NCBI GenBank assembly: GCA_020639155.1
Contig: JACKHF010000002.1
Span: 558,001-622,000, forward strand
Reading direction: 5' to 3'
DNA length: 64,000 nucleotides
Source of the DNA: Phycisphaeraceae bacterium
Lineage (GTDB): Bacteria; Planctomycetota; Phycisphaerae; Phycisphaerales; UBA1924
Translations under genes and position numbers: made by a program
Notes under the pieces: generated by a model
The model's database searches: none
What the model saw: only the letters and a program-made list of their open reading frames with translations
Told to the model about the DNA's origin: nothing
In this document: positions 43,301 to 52,093 of the stretch, one piece after another
How the letters are laid out: each line of letters begins with the position of its first letter
How positions within the stretch are numbered: position 1 is the stretch's first letter

Positions 43301-44861
43301 CCTGCGGGCCTTGCGGACCAGCAGGACCGGTTGGTCCTGTCCCGTCGAGCAGCGTTGCGCTGGCGGGGATCGATGTCACTGTAAAGTACGGTGTGTACTG
43401 CAGTCCCGCGTACCAGAAGGCACCGCCATCGCTTGAGAAGGCCTCGCCGGTGTGCGCGAATGTTGGCGATGTTGAGACGCTGCCGAGCAGACAGTCCTGC
43501 AGGATGTGCGTGCCGGTGGAGTTGTCGATGACAGCCGGGTTTGCACCGGGACGCAACTGGCTGTAACGTGCTTGGAACGACGATCCGTTCGATGTGACAA
43601 CACGACCGAAGACGTCGGCATCGCGCAGCCACGCACGCGAGTTGTTGACCATGCTCATCGCGATCGCGTTGTTGTTCGCCGGGTTGAACGTGCCAGCGCG
43701 TCCCTGGATCGTGCCGCTGACCATGTTGACCGGATAGCCGGTCGCAGTGCCCTGCGTGCGGAACACGACATCGTCGAGCACGAGGCCTGGTGTTGCGCCG
43801 GACATCAGCACGTTGATCTCGACAGCGTCGTCTGCGCCAGTTGCAGCGGTGAATCCGCCGCCCGTCATGAAGATCTGCGAGTTGGCAACAACGCTGTTCA
43901 TCAGCAGCGCATCGCCCGAGTCAGTCCAGAACTCGATGCCGAAGATGCTCATCGAACCGCCCTGGTCGATGTATGTGGCGTTACCGCGGATCTCCGTTGT
44001 AAAATGCTTGCCTGTTGCAGCAGCAACGAGATGGATGCCGGCCTTCAGATCAACGTTTTCTGTGTACGTACCGGGACGAACGAGAATCGTCGTCTGATCA
44101 GCAAGACCGTGACCAGCAGCGACCGCGTCTGCGATCGCCTGATTCACACTGGTGTGTGTTGCGCCGTTGGCGAGTGTGGTGTCAACGATGTACTTCGCTG
44201 CGTTCACACCCGGATCACCCTGCAGTCCCTGTGGACCAGCAGGACCTGTTGCACCAGTGAGACCCTGAATGCCCTGCGGTCCCTGAGCACCAGCAGGACC
44301 GGTTGCACCTGTGAGACCCTGAATGCCCTGCGGTCCCTGAGCACCGGCAGGACCTGTCGCACCCGGATCACCCTGCGGGCCTTGCGGACCAGCAGGACCT
44401 GTCGCACCCGGATCGCCCTGCGGACCTTGCGGACCAGCGTTTCCGTTGTAGGCAAACATTGCATAGGGAGCGGGGGTAATTGCGGTACGAGGTGAGAGTG
44501 TGACAAACGAACCGGAACCCGCTGGATTCCTGACTTCGATCTGGAGCCATCTTGCTCCGCCATTAAATGCGCCGGAGCCAAAGTCCAACTCTGTTGTAAT
44601 CACGCCATCAACGACGGTTGCGCTATTAAGCACCAGTGTCGTTCCGATCTGGCTGCCACCTGCGGGGCCGTCAAACAACCGGAATCTCAGATCAACCTGA
44701 CCATTGATCGGGTTGCCCGCATCGGTCATAAGCCCCTGATATGTAAATGTAGTGTCAGCACTGTCGATCGTTGGGGTCGACTGGGCAAATGCAACATTGG
44801 TCAGGAGGCATGCTGAAAAAACAGCTGCACACGGTGCAATCGTGCTCAATCGAACGTTCAT
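40308..44861 (-). CDS. Collagen-like and beta-helix surface protein with internal duplication
   Basis: A 1517-residue exported protein. The signal peptide (ending TNVAFAQ, about residue 26) is followed by a beta domain with TFTYQGLMTDAGNPINGQVD. Then Gly-X-Y collagen-like segments (GPQGDPGATGPAGPQG and similar) alternate with three right-handed beta-helix-like modules of about 270 residues (ILVRPGTYTENVDLKAGIHL). Modules 1 and 2, including their collagen linkers, are residues 218-574 and 575-931 and are nearly identical. Module 3 is diverged. A last collagen run leads to a C-terminal beta-rich adhesin-like domain (TVMYSGSNFTPSSTSTFDLD). Trimeric fibre-like architecture is inferred from collagen repeats; function probably adhesion or surface coat. 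Confidence 0.85.
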   Translation of the reverse strand: MNVRLSTIAPCAAVFSACLLTNVAFAQSTPTIDSADTTFTYQGLMTDAGNPINGQVDLRFRLFDGPAGGSQIGTTLVLNSATVVDGVITTELDFGSGAFNGGARWLQIEVRNPAGSGSFVTLSPRTAITPAPYAMFAYNGNAGPQGPQGDPGATGPAGPQGPQGDPGATGPAGAQGPQGIQGLTGATGPAGAQGPQGIQGLTGATGPAGPQGLQGDPGVNAAKYIVDTTLANGATHTSVNQAIADAVAAGHGLADQTTILVRPGTYTENVDLKAGIHLVAAATGKHFTTEIRGNATYIDQGGSMSIFGIEFWTDSGDALLMNSVVANSQIFMTGGGFTAATGADDAVEINVLMSGATPGLVLDDVVFRTQGTATGYPVNMVSGTIQGRAGTFNPANNNAIAMSMVNNSRAWLRDADVFGRVVTSNGSSFQARYSQLRPGANPAVIDNSTGTHILQDCLLGSVSTSPTFAHTGEAFSSDGGAFWYAGLQYTPYFTVTSIPASATLLDGTGPTGPAGPQGPQGDPGATGPAGAQGPQGIQGLTGATGPAGAQGLQGIQGLTGATGPAGPQGLQGDPGVNAAKYIVDTTLANGATHTSVNQAIADAVATGHGLADQVTILVRPGTYTENVDLKAGIHLVAAATGKHFTTEIRGNTTYIDQGGSMSIFGIEFWTDSGDALLMNSVVANSQIFMTGGGFTAAAGADDAVEINVLMSGATPGLVLDDVVFRTQGTATGYPVNMVSGTIQGRAGTFNPANNNAIAMSMVNNSRAWLRDADVFGRVVTSNGSSFQARYSQLRPGANPAVIDNSTGTHILQDCLLGSVSTSPTFAHTGEAFSSDGGAFWYAGLQYTPYFTVTSIPASATLLDGTGPTGPAGPQGPQGDPGATGPAGAQGPQGIQGLTGATGPAGAQGLQGIQGLTGATGPAGPQGPQGDPGAPASEFIVATTLANGATHTSIQSAINDAVTAGYGSGNPTTILVRPGNYVGNVNLVGGIHLTGVVGVKSFATQITGQVTHTSGVVSLVGIDISNQGGAGDALIITGTNAATQVYLTDSVVYSGGANSSVYIDVEQGGSSGVTFNNVNFRNVGGTGIPVRVISGTIQGAHGTFWPQSATTAAIELTYGGVGGDYGRAWIRDSDVFGKIVADGPAVPPTGAVLDLVSSQIRCGNGVAIDETSSGGMKMLDVFVQPDPSLTGDVVNSNGNFYYGLLTYTNPLQTMPVAATLLPGSGPTGPAGPQGPQGPAGPQGPTGATGATGPVGPQGPTGATGATGPAGTTDWNGLTNVPAGFADNIDNDTMYSAGTGLQLAGTTFSIPAGGVTATEIANITRTVMYSGSNFTPSSTSTFDLDNSVSLYRRVRVVSFAGANNDGYMTLTFRVPDDYVGPTASDLSANPGLQTPRLRFVLASDEQAANNGAADLDFSFAELSQLTLSAGANLLRYNISGDAAGASAALCPDLEEAVPSVVVIPESGDVWSTSEGSLTSWTAGQTVVLTVARRGGNTTSDPNSQRVGIMSFSFDYESAQ
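42069..43139. repeat. Tandem 1071-bp duplication, copy 2
   Basis: This unit and the adjoining 43140-44210 are nearly identical in DNA, offset by exactly 1071 bp (357 codons), so the frame is kept. Each holds collagen repeats plus one beta-helix module. The few differences I see are mostly silent third-position changes. Confidence 0.9.
43140..44210. repeat. Tandem 1071-bp duplication, copy 1
   Basis: Partner of 42069-43139. The junctions fall at a repeated CGGATCACCCTGC collagen codon string (42069, 43140, 44211), which points to unequal crossing-over between collagen repeats as the cause. Confidence 0.9.
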
Positions 44862-45164
44862 TTGGAATAGCCTCTTTTTCTCTCACAGAACAACAGTGTG
44901 CTGAACAGACAGCACCATGGATGATTGGAGCGGTCATGGTAACCAGAAAGTTGCTGGTTTGTGTTCAAAAATGTTGAAGCACGAAAAAAAGAAAGTGGCT
45001 CTGTTTGAATCGAGAAAGAATCACTGAACCAATACCTACCACATAGTCCCAGAATCAGATTTGAACAGTCCTCAACACCTCCGTCCAGCACAATGCGTGG
45101 ATCAGTGCAGTAAAAAACTAGGTAGATTGCCTTAGTGATCGTGAAATATTTTCAGGCTGGCAAC
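44862..45164. other. Intergenic region
   Basis: A 303-bp gap between the start of the collagen-like gene and the end of the ABC-F gene, both on the minus strand. It is AT-richer than its surroundings and should hold the promoter of the collagen-like gene. I find no gene, strong hairpin or repeat in it. Confidence 0.5.
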
Positions 45165-47021
45165 TTAAGACTGCTGCTTTGCTTCAAGTTCATCCCATCG
45201 AGCATAGAGCAGCGCAACTTCATTCTGGGCATTGGAAAGTTCATCGCAGACCGCTGTCATCGCATCGTGATCAGACATCACACCCGGGTCTGCTAGCTTC
45301 CCTTCTGCCGAGACAACGCGCATTTCGGCCTGTTCTATTCGCTGCTCGATGCTGTCGTATTCTCGTTGCTCCATGTAGCTGAGCTTCTTCTTCGTTCCGA
45401 CTGGTTTGGACTGCTGATCTGACTTTGTTGCTGTGCTGCGCTTCTCTTCGTCTCTTTCCTGACGCGGACGCTGCGCTGCTGCGAGAGCCTGATCAACTGA
45501 AGCATACATGGACGCACTTCCCATGCCATCCAGTGCAAGCACACTCGTTGCCAGTCGCTGCAGCATTGCACGATCGTGCGTTACAAGCACGAGTGCGCCA
45601 GGGAAGTCCTCAAGAGAGTCCTCCATCGTTTCGAGTGTGGGGATATCGAGATCATTTGTGGGTTCATCGAGCACAAGAATGTCAGCAGGTTCCAGCATGA
45701 TACGTGCTATGTGGATGCGCGCAAGCTCCCCTCCACTCAGCGACTTCACAGGCTGATCGAGTTGTTCATCCCTGAAGAGAAACCGGCGAGCCCAGGAGAT
45801 CACGTGCATCGATTGCCCACGGAAGCGAACCGTGTCGCTCACCGGGCACAACGCGTGGCGCAGGAGTGTTGCGGGTGGGAAGTCTTCACGGTGTTGACTG
45901 AATACAAGTATGCGTGGCGCGGGGTCGCAGACCTCAACCGTGCCAGCATCAGGCAACAACTCGCCAGTGAGTACTCTGATGAGTGTCGTTTTTCCACTGC
46001 CATTCGCTCCAAGCAGCCCGAGACGATCGCCAGCACCGAGCGTCAGATCAACCCCATCGAACAGTAATCGATTGCCCAATGACTTTGATATGCCACGCGC
46101 GGTAAGCAGCTTTCTGGCACGCCGTCCTGTTGCATCGAAATCAACCCGGGGACCCACCTGAGATGCAGCAGTGTTTCTGGTTTTTAGTTCTTCGAGTTCA
46201 TCCATACGTGCATAGCTCGCGCTGATGCGTCCTTTGGCTTTGGTCTGCCGTCCCTGCGGCCCACGCGAGAGCCATGCAAGATCCCGCCTGACAATGCCAG
46301 CAAGCGCCTGCTGTGCACGCTGCTGGCCTTCCAAAAACTCTGACTTGCGCCGGAGAAACTCGGTGTAGTTGCCTTCCGCTGTGAAAGCGGAGTGTGGATA
46401 TGCCGGGCTCAACTCGACAACGCGCGTTGCAACACGCTCCAGAAATATTCGATCGTGCGTCACAAAGACGATGGCAAACCTGACACTCCCGGTCTGTTGC
46501 ACAAGAAAGGATTCGAGCCACTGGATGCTGTCGATGTCGAGATGGTTTGTCGGCTCATCAAGCAGTAACGCATCGGGCTCGCCGCCAGCCTGACTGAATG
46601 CGCGAGCAAAGGCCAGTCGCTTCCGCCAGCCTCCCGACAGAGCATCAGCAGGTGTCATTGCTCGTGCCGAATCGAATCCAAATCGAGACAACAGCATGTC
46701 TGCGAGCAGTTCTGCCTCAAAGTCATCGTGAGTCGTATCGGATTTGGCATAAGCCGACTTGATCAGGATATTGCGTGCTGAAACACCGGCATCAAACTGG
46801 TCGTTCTGCGGCACGTAAACGACGCGAGCCGATGGCTGGACTGTCAAACTGCCATCATCTGGATGATCTATGTCTGCAAGAAGTTTCAGGAGTGTGCTCT
46901 TACCGCTACCGTTGGGACCAATGAGTCCGATGCGATCGGAGCGATCAACAGCCATACTGAAATCGTTGAACAGTGTTCGGACGCCGTGCGACTTTGCAAT
47001 GTTGTGTGCATGGAGCAGCAC
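45165..47021 (-). CDS. ABC-F family ATPase, Uup-like
   Basis: A 618-residue soluble protein with two ABC domains and no membrane part. Walker A motifs are GPNGSGKSTLLKLL and GANGSGKTTLIRVL, signatures LSGGWRKRLAFARAF and LSGGELARIHIARI, Walker B/H-loops LLLDEPTNHLD and LVLDEPTNDLD. The inter-domain linker and a charged C-terminal coiled coil (KKLSYMEQREYDSIEQRIEQ) are those of Uup, which acts on ribosomes or branched DNA structures. GTG 47021 gives the family-like start VLLHAHNIAKSHG with GGGGA upstream; a TTG six codons earlier has none. Stands alone on the minus strand. Confidence 0.9.
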   Translation of the reverse strand: MLLHAHNIAKSHGVRTLFNDFSMAVDRSDRIGLIGPNGSGKSTLLKLLADIDHPDDGSLTVQPSARVVYVPQNDQFDAGVSARNILIKSAYAKSDTTHDDFEAELLADMLLSRFGFDSARAMTPADALSGGWRKRLAFARAFSQAGGEPDALLLDEPTNHLDIDSIQWLESFLVQQTGSVRFAIVFVTHDRIFLERVATRVVELSPAYPHSAFTAEGNYTEFLRRKSEFLEGQQRAQQALAGIVRRDLAWLSRGPQGRQTKAKGRISASYARMDELEELKTRNTAASQVGPRVDFDATGRRARKLLTARGISKSLGNRLLFDGVDLTLGAGDRLGLLGANGSGKTTLIRVLTGELLPDAGTVEVCDPAPRILVFSQHREDFPPATLLRHALCPVSDTVRFRGQSMHVISWARRFLFRDEQLDQPVKSLSGGELARIHIARIMLEPADILVLDEPTNDLDIPTLETMEDSLEDFPGALVLVTHDRAMLQRLATSVLALDGMGSASMYASVDQALAAAQRPRQERDEEKRSTATKSDQQSKPVGTKKKLSYMEQREYDSIEQRIEQAEMRVVSAEGKLADPGVMSDHDAMTAVCDELSNAQNEVALLYARWDELEAKQQS

Positions 47022-47159
47022 GCGGGTCCCCGGTTGCAATCACACGCAGGCTTCGCATCCTGCAGAGTGGTTGCTGGTGTGTGATACAGAGTCATGACTG
47101 TACACACCAAGACCCTGTTCAGCATTGCTGGAAGGGCGCGATCGTTACTGCTTCATGCG

Positions 47160-48782
47160 TTATGCTCTGCGGCGGCGACGTCCGGCAAGCACACCTCCGC
47201 AGACAAGCACGCTCGCGACACCCGGTGCTGGCACGACAAACACATTCCCTTGCAGCATCCCCACAGCAGTTGTGCGCATAAGGACATCTGCGAGCGAAGT
47301 TGCGTCGATCTCGCCGACCAAACCCTGCAGCAGTGGATCGTTGAGGTAGAAGTAAGAATCTCCCTCGCGCAGGCAATAGAACTGGCTGGTAAAGATGGCT
47401 GCCATGGTTTCCCCAACGCTTGCACCGGAAAGGTGGTCTTCTGCCATCAGGCCGATCCATGCATCGATATTGTCGACTGTTCCGTACGCAACGGACAGAT
47501 CCTGCGCAAGGATCGGATCACTCGTGATCTCAGCAAAGTCTGCCACACGCGTAAGCCCCATCGTCTCACGAAGTGTGTTGTAGTCTGACACACCATGATC
47601 GCGACCTCGCTGAATATTGAGCGAGATGAGATCAAGCCCACCGGCTCCGGGAGGACCAAAGAGCATATTGCGCACAGCATCAACCGCTTGTGTGTCAATC
47701 TCGTTCGCCTCCTGGAACGCAAGACCGCGCATCACCGCATCCAGAGACCCGGGTTCAGAGATCAGTGATGGATTGAAGAAACTTGCTGCCAGATCAAGAT
47801 GTCCACCGGCGTATGTTTGACCGTTCGCATCGATGCGGAGCAGTTGGTCATTCAGCATTGAATGGCCGAAACGGAATGCTGCTGCTGAAAACTCTGTCGA
47901 AAGATTCGGATTGACTGTTGAGTCATACCCGGAATATGACCCAAGTCCGTGACCACCCAAGAGTGATGGCAGCCATTCGTTGTATGTGATGGACTGGATC
48001 TCAGCACCCACAACTTTACGTGCGGTCTGGTAGATCTCCTCGTCATTCATGAATGGGTTCTGCTGCGAGATTCTGTCTGCCCAGTAGTTGTGCTCCCGCA
48101 CGAACACCGTGTGCATTCCGAGCAGTCCGGTCTGTTCATTTGCACGGACGTCACCTGCCAAGTAAAAATCAGGACTTGAACTCCCTGCATTCGGCAGGCC
48201 CGCAGTGTTCTTTGGAAGGTAGCCGTTTGAGTCCATCAACATGCGACCGCCGCTGAACTCACGCAACGCGCTAGCGCGAGTTGTATCCGACCCATACACC
48301 ATCGATCCATCAATCCAGTGCGTGATCTCGTTCTGGTGCTCACGGGGTGACGATACACCATTGATGTATGCCGATCGATGGAACGGCATTGTCTGTGTGC
48401 CTGTATTGAATGGGTCGAAGTACGGATCACCAGCGGGGATATTGATCGCTGCACTCTCTGGGCCTTCAGAAATCAATGTGATGTCGTGATCGAGAAACTG
48501 CCCCCACTGCCAGAACATGGATGAGAGCTGTCGTGTGTTTGTGTTCGGTGCAGCTGTTTGTGTCGACAGGATATTGCTGATTGATCGAACATTGCCGCGA
48601 TCAACAAGCGATCCGATACCATCGCCATATGTTGCGGTTCCCATACGATTTAACTGCATTCCAACGGAACCCCAGTTCAGATTTTGCACGTTATTCCCCG
48701 AACCATTGATGGTGCGGTACTGCGCGCTGGCAGTGCCACAGCATGCCACGAGTGCAACGATAGAAAACGTCTGGATCTTCAT
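47160..48782 (-). CDS. Secreted animal-type haem peroxidase with PEP-CTERM-like tail
   Basis: A 540-residue exported member of the peroxidase-cyclooxygenase (peroxinectin-like) superfamily. Signal peptide about residues 1-21. The distal haem region is FWQWGQFLDHDITL (His99), THWIDGSMVYGSD and VFVREHNYWADRI are the superfamily motifs, and the proximal histidine is in FRFGHSML (His307). NIQRGRDHGVSDYN is the conserved substrate-face segment. The C-terminus VFVVPAPGVASVLVCGG ending in RRRRRA is a PEP-CTERM-like sorting signal (VPAPG, hydrophobic helix, Arg cluster). GGAGAG precedes ATG 48782. It would use H2O2 outside the cell; substrate unknown. Confidence 0.9.
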   Translation of the reverse strand: MKIQTFSIVALVACCGTASAQYRTINGSGNNVQNLNWGSVGMQLNRMGTATYGDGIGSLVDRGNVRSISNILSTQTAAPNTNTRQLSSMFWQWGQFLDHDITLISEGPESAAINIPAGDPYFDPFNTGTQTMPFHRSAYINGVSSPREHQNEITHWIDGSMVYGSDTTRASALREFSGGRMLMDSNGYLPKNTAGLPNAGSSSPDFYLAGDVRANEQTGLLGMHTVFVREHNYWADRISQQNPFMNDEEIYQTARKVVGAEIQSITYNEWLPSLLGGHGLGSYSGYDSTVNPNLSTEFSAAAFRFGHSMLNDQLLRIDANGQTYAGGHLDLAASFFNPSLISEPGSLDAVMRGLAFQEANEIDTQAVDAVRNMLFGPPGAGGLDLISLNIQRGRDHGVSDYNTLRETMGLTRVADFAEITSDPILAQDLSVAYGTVDNIDAWIGLMAEDHLSGASVGETMAAIFTSQFYCLREGDSYFYLNDPLLQGLVGEIDATSLADVLMRTTAVGMLQGNVFVVPAPGVASVLVCGGVLAGRRRRRA

Positions 48783-49076
48783 GCTCTCTCTCCACACAAC
48801 CTGAGCCACCCGGTCGAAGTCACGTCTGTACAATGTATCACAGGATGCTTGATTGGCACACGAATCCCGTCGAAAAGCTTTTAGTCACAGCAGAATTCGG
48901 GTTTGCAAGGGATTTCTGCAGGCTCAGTGGCGCAAGTTGCACAAGCCTTGCAACACAAATGAAAAGCACAATCCTGCCCGGAAGTCCTGTCTACCAAAGT
49001 ACAAACTGCCTGTAGTCTCGGCTTTGCGTCCCGCCCGCTGTCCGGACAAAATCCAAACCGTCAGGCGTGCCATGAA
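48783..49076. other. Intergenic region upstream of the haem peroxidase
   Basis: A 294-bp gap between the peroxidase start and the multicopper oxidase stop, both minus strand. I see no gene or clear terminator; it should contain the peroxidase promoter, but no box is convincing. Confidence 0.4.
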
Positions 49077-51572
49077 TCAGGGACAGCCAAGAGCAAATGA
49101 ACTCTGGAAACACATAAAGTCAAATACGTCGAACAATCCATTCTGGTCGCAATCTGCACTTGGGTCCTGCGCTGCATACAGGTTTCCGAAGCAGATGTAG
49201 TCGAAGATATTCAACGTGCCACTTTGATCGCAGTCCGCATAGCAGATGTTGTTGTCAACAACAACGAACTGTCCCATCATGCCGTCGTCCTCGTGCTCCA
49301 GAATATGGCAATGGTACATGTATGGTTTTTCTGGATCGGCATAGTCACGGAATCGCTTGATGATTCGCAGTTCGTGGCCAGGCTCAACGACTGCTGTGTC
49401 CTTCCACCCAGCTTCACTCTGTGGCGGAGGCACACCATCCCGCGTCAGGATCTGGAATGAGTCGCCATGAACATGGAACGGATGGGCCATCGGCGTCTGG
49501 TTGGTGATCTTCCAAATCTCGGTGTCGTTCAGATTGATGGTCTCGTTGATCACGCCAAGGCTCATCTGAACAAAGTTGATGGTCTTGTTCGATGAAAGGA
49601 GGAATGGCCGAGGATTTCCAAGGTTGTGCGCCTCTGTTTCTGGAATGGTCTCAACCGGAATGAGTGACGCTGGAATGGTGTGGAGTGCATTCTTTGTCGG
49701 GTTCGTAACGTCAAAGTCCATGATGTCGAAATCGCTGCGATCCCACGTGTCCGCAAACATATCGGGAAGAATCCGCGTTCCGAGTTCACTGTTATACGAA
49801 CGAAGCGTCACCCGTTGCCCCAGATCAGAACTGAAGTCGATCAGGACATCCATTCGCTCTCCAGGTCCGATGAGCAGGCGCGTGAGCTTTACAGGAGCAG
49901 TAAGCATGCCTCCATCAGAGCCGATCTGATAGAAACTCCTGCCGTCATCTATTCCCAGGTTATAGAACCGGGCATTCGAGCCGTTGACCACACGAAAGCG
50001 AATGACCTGCGCTGGTGTTTCCTGCTCAGCCGAAACAACACCATTCACAAGAAATGAACCGCCGCGCCGCAACGCGATCTGCCCGGAACCTGCTGGGAAG
50101 AGATGGAAGAGTGTGCCATCCGGATTGAATGACTTGTCCTGCAGGACGAGTGGAAACTCATCCTCGCCATATGTTTGGGGGATTGCAAGCTGATCAGTCT
50201 CATCGTCGCGGATAATAAACATCCCAGCGAGTCCCTCGTAGACCTGTTGCGCGGTTCCGCCGGGATCGCGCCCACCCAACGACATCATGGCGTGCGGGTG
50301 CGGATGATACCAGCAGGTTGCAGCTCGATTCAGAATAGGAAAGACCGCTTCCCATGTTTCATTGAGATGTATTGTCTGGTGGGGCCCGCCATCCATATCT
50401 CCAGGCACGTGAAGTCCATGCCAATGCGTTGTTGTGTCATGATCGCCGAGATGGTTTGTCACGCGAATCCTGACCTGCTCTCCTTTGCGCACTTCGAGCG
50501 TCGGACCGAGATAACTTCCGTTGTATCCCGCAGTCGGAGTGTCAACGGTAAATGGATAAAACCGTGTTGCTCCGCGCATCATCTCAAGATCGAAGACACG
50601 GAAACCGCCAACAAGCTCTCCCTGGTACAGCGGAGGTGTCACAAACGCACGCCCTTCCCCAGCAGCAACCGAAGCATCGTGCCCACTGCCAAGGTCAAGC
50701 GTCGCAGCAAGCAGATCGTGAGCCGATCCGGTATCGAATGAACCAACACTAGATACATCCAGATTCTGCGTTGCTGGAATAAGCATGTAGTCGCTGGACC
50801 CTGTCTTTCTGCTGCCTTCGACATCGGTCAGCGCAACCGAGAACGTCTCTCCAGCCAGTTCTTCACCATCAAGCAGAAACTTCATTGTTGGCGAGGACAG
50901 ACTCGCATTCATGTTGCCTGCAATCACAGCTGTTTGCGCAGGATTCCAGTGTGCTTTGATTGTGCGAGCAAGCAGCATCGCCTGACTCTGTTGAGTTTGT
51001 GCTTGCTCGGAAGTGCCGTTGTCTTTGCGAAGTTGTGTATTGCACACGAACAGTTCAGCACCGGAAACATCGTGGATGAGCGTAACCCAGTTGATGCTCA
51101 TGGGCTGACCTGAGCCTGTCCACGCAACCTCTCCCGACCGATCCCAATCGACAGTAAACATGTCACTGCGCCAGAGGATCGGATTGGTTGTGAGATTCGA
51201 TGGGACATCATTTGATGGATTGCCATCAAAGAATCCGAACGAGCAGCTGTATTCGTTGCTGCTGACAAACGCGGAGTTCAAGTCCATACATGGTGTGGAA
51301 TCTGTATCAACCCCCTGCAACAGCATGATGTCTGCATTTTGGGCGGACAATGAAGACAGGACACTGTCACCACATTTGTTCCACGCTGGCACATCAACAC
51401 GGTGCGTGACAACGTTCACAGGAAGGCTGGTGTTTGTGTTCGTCGTATCAACTGAATGGGGAACCGGCATCGCTGCGGACGATGTTATTGGACACGTCGA
51501 GCTTGCACGTGCCATGCTCACTGAGATCATTGCTGCTGCACAGCCCAATGCCACACTGTTCGCTTTCTGCAT
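49077..51572 (-). CDS. Secreted multicopper oxidase fused to a degenerate endonuclease/exonuclease/phosphatase domain, with dockerin-like tail
   Basis: An 831-residue exported fusion. After the signal peptide (to about residue 24), residues 50-295 look like an EEP fold, but its active-site positions are changed: LLQGVD instead of LQE (Gly87), NTQL instead of NTHL (Gln180), AGNMN instead of GDFN (Asn220) and SAHD instead of SDH (Ala284). Residues about 330-780 form a three-cupredoxin multicopper oxidase with complete copper sites: THWHGLH, WYHPHPHA, HPFHVHG and HCHILEHEDDGM. The last about 50 residues are the dockerin-like EF-hand pair (ADCDQSGTLNIFDYICFGN). GAGGTTCC precedes ATG 51572. It probably oxidises metals or phenols extracellularly. 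Confidence 0.85.
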   Translation of the reverse strand: MQKANSVALGCAAAMISVSMARASSTCPITSSAAMPVPHSVDTTNTNTSLPVNVVTHRVDVPAWNKCGDSVLSSLSAQNADIMLLQGVDTDSTPCMDLNSAFVSSNEYSCSFGFFDGNPSNDVPSNLTTNPILWRSDMFTVDWDRSGEVAWTGSGQPMSINWVTLIHDVSGAELFVCNTQLRKDNGTSEQAQTQQSQAMLLARTIKAHWNPAQTAVIAGNMNASLSSPTMKFLLDGEELAGETFSVALTDVEGSRKTGSSDYMLIPATQNLDVSSVGSFDTGSAHDLLAATLDLGSGHDASVAAGEGRAFVTPPLYQGELVGGFRVFDLEMMRGATRFYPFTVDTPTAGYNGSYLGPTLEVRKGEQVRIRVTNHLGDHDTTTHWHGLHVPGDMDGGPHQTIHLNETWEAVFPILNRAATCWYHPHPHAMMSLGGRDPGGTAQQVYEGLAGMFIIRDDETDQLAIPQTYGEDEFPLVLQDKSFNPDGTLFHLFPAGSGQIALRRGGSFLVNGVVSAEQETPAQVIRFRVVNGSNARFYNLGIDDGRSFYQIGSDGGMLTAPVKLTRLLIGPGERMDVLIDFSSDLGQRVTLRSYNSELGTRILPDMFADTWDRSDFDIMDFDVTNPTKNALHTIPASLIPVETIPETEAHNLGNPRPFLLSSNKTINFVQMSLGVINETINLNDTEIWKITNQTPMAHPFHVHGDSFQILTRDGVPPPQSEAGWKDTAVVEPGHELRIIKRFRDYADPEKPYMYHCHILEHEDDGMMGQFVVVDNNICYADCDQSGTLNIFDYICFGNLYAAQDPSADCDQNGLFDVFDFMCFQSSFALGCP

Positions 51573-52093
51573 GGAACCTCTTCCATCGTTTGGTGAGAAC
51601 AACCCAATCGGCCAACGACCCAGTCACGATGTTCCCATCTCAGCCTAGCATACATCATGTCATAGCTCTGTTCGCTATCACAAGCAACTCTGATGCAAAT
51701 CGAGCACTGCAATTTGGCTGATCAGACCGAACACGAGGAACTTGCTTCATTATCGCCCATGCGGCACTTCGGCTTCAGGATACGAACTCAGAGCGTCGCT
51801 GCTTGGGAGAGCTGGAAGCACCAAAGGCTCATGCACGGACGATGTCAGCGCTACGACCAATAACCCTTTTTCCAGAGCTACACCATCTGGATGCCATGCT
51901 CTCAGTAAGAATCTATCAGATGATTTCACTCCACCATGTGTGCAGTACCACAACTCTGGCTGGCATGCGCGCGGCTGAAGACACAGAGACATTACTTCAT
52001 GTTGATCTCAACAGCAACACACATTGCATCACGTAGCCGTACCAGTGCGTTCGATTGCACCTCGATCGAACGCAAATCCCATCAAATGGAGTC
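51573..52093. other. Gene-poor region
   Basis: No open frame here has a ribosome site plus family features. A perfect 10-bp stem-loop occurs at 52046-52074 (TGCGTTCGAT / ATCGAACGCA, 9-nt loop) without a T-tract on either strand. The promoter of the multicopper oxidase must lie at the left end. Confidence 0.5.

Noticed and set aside
43506..44495. Long plus-strand frame opposite the collagen-like gene
   Set aside because: Low-complexity antisense shadow of Gly-X-Y codons; no ribosome site or family features.
51742..51978. Plus-strand 78-codon frame in the gene-poor region
   Set aside because: No ribosome site, random-looking composition, and competing frames on the other strand.
52046..52074. 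Perfect stem-loop as an intrinsic terminator
   Set aside because: No T-tract follows on either strand and no gene ends there.
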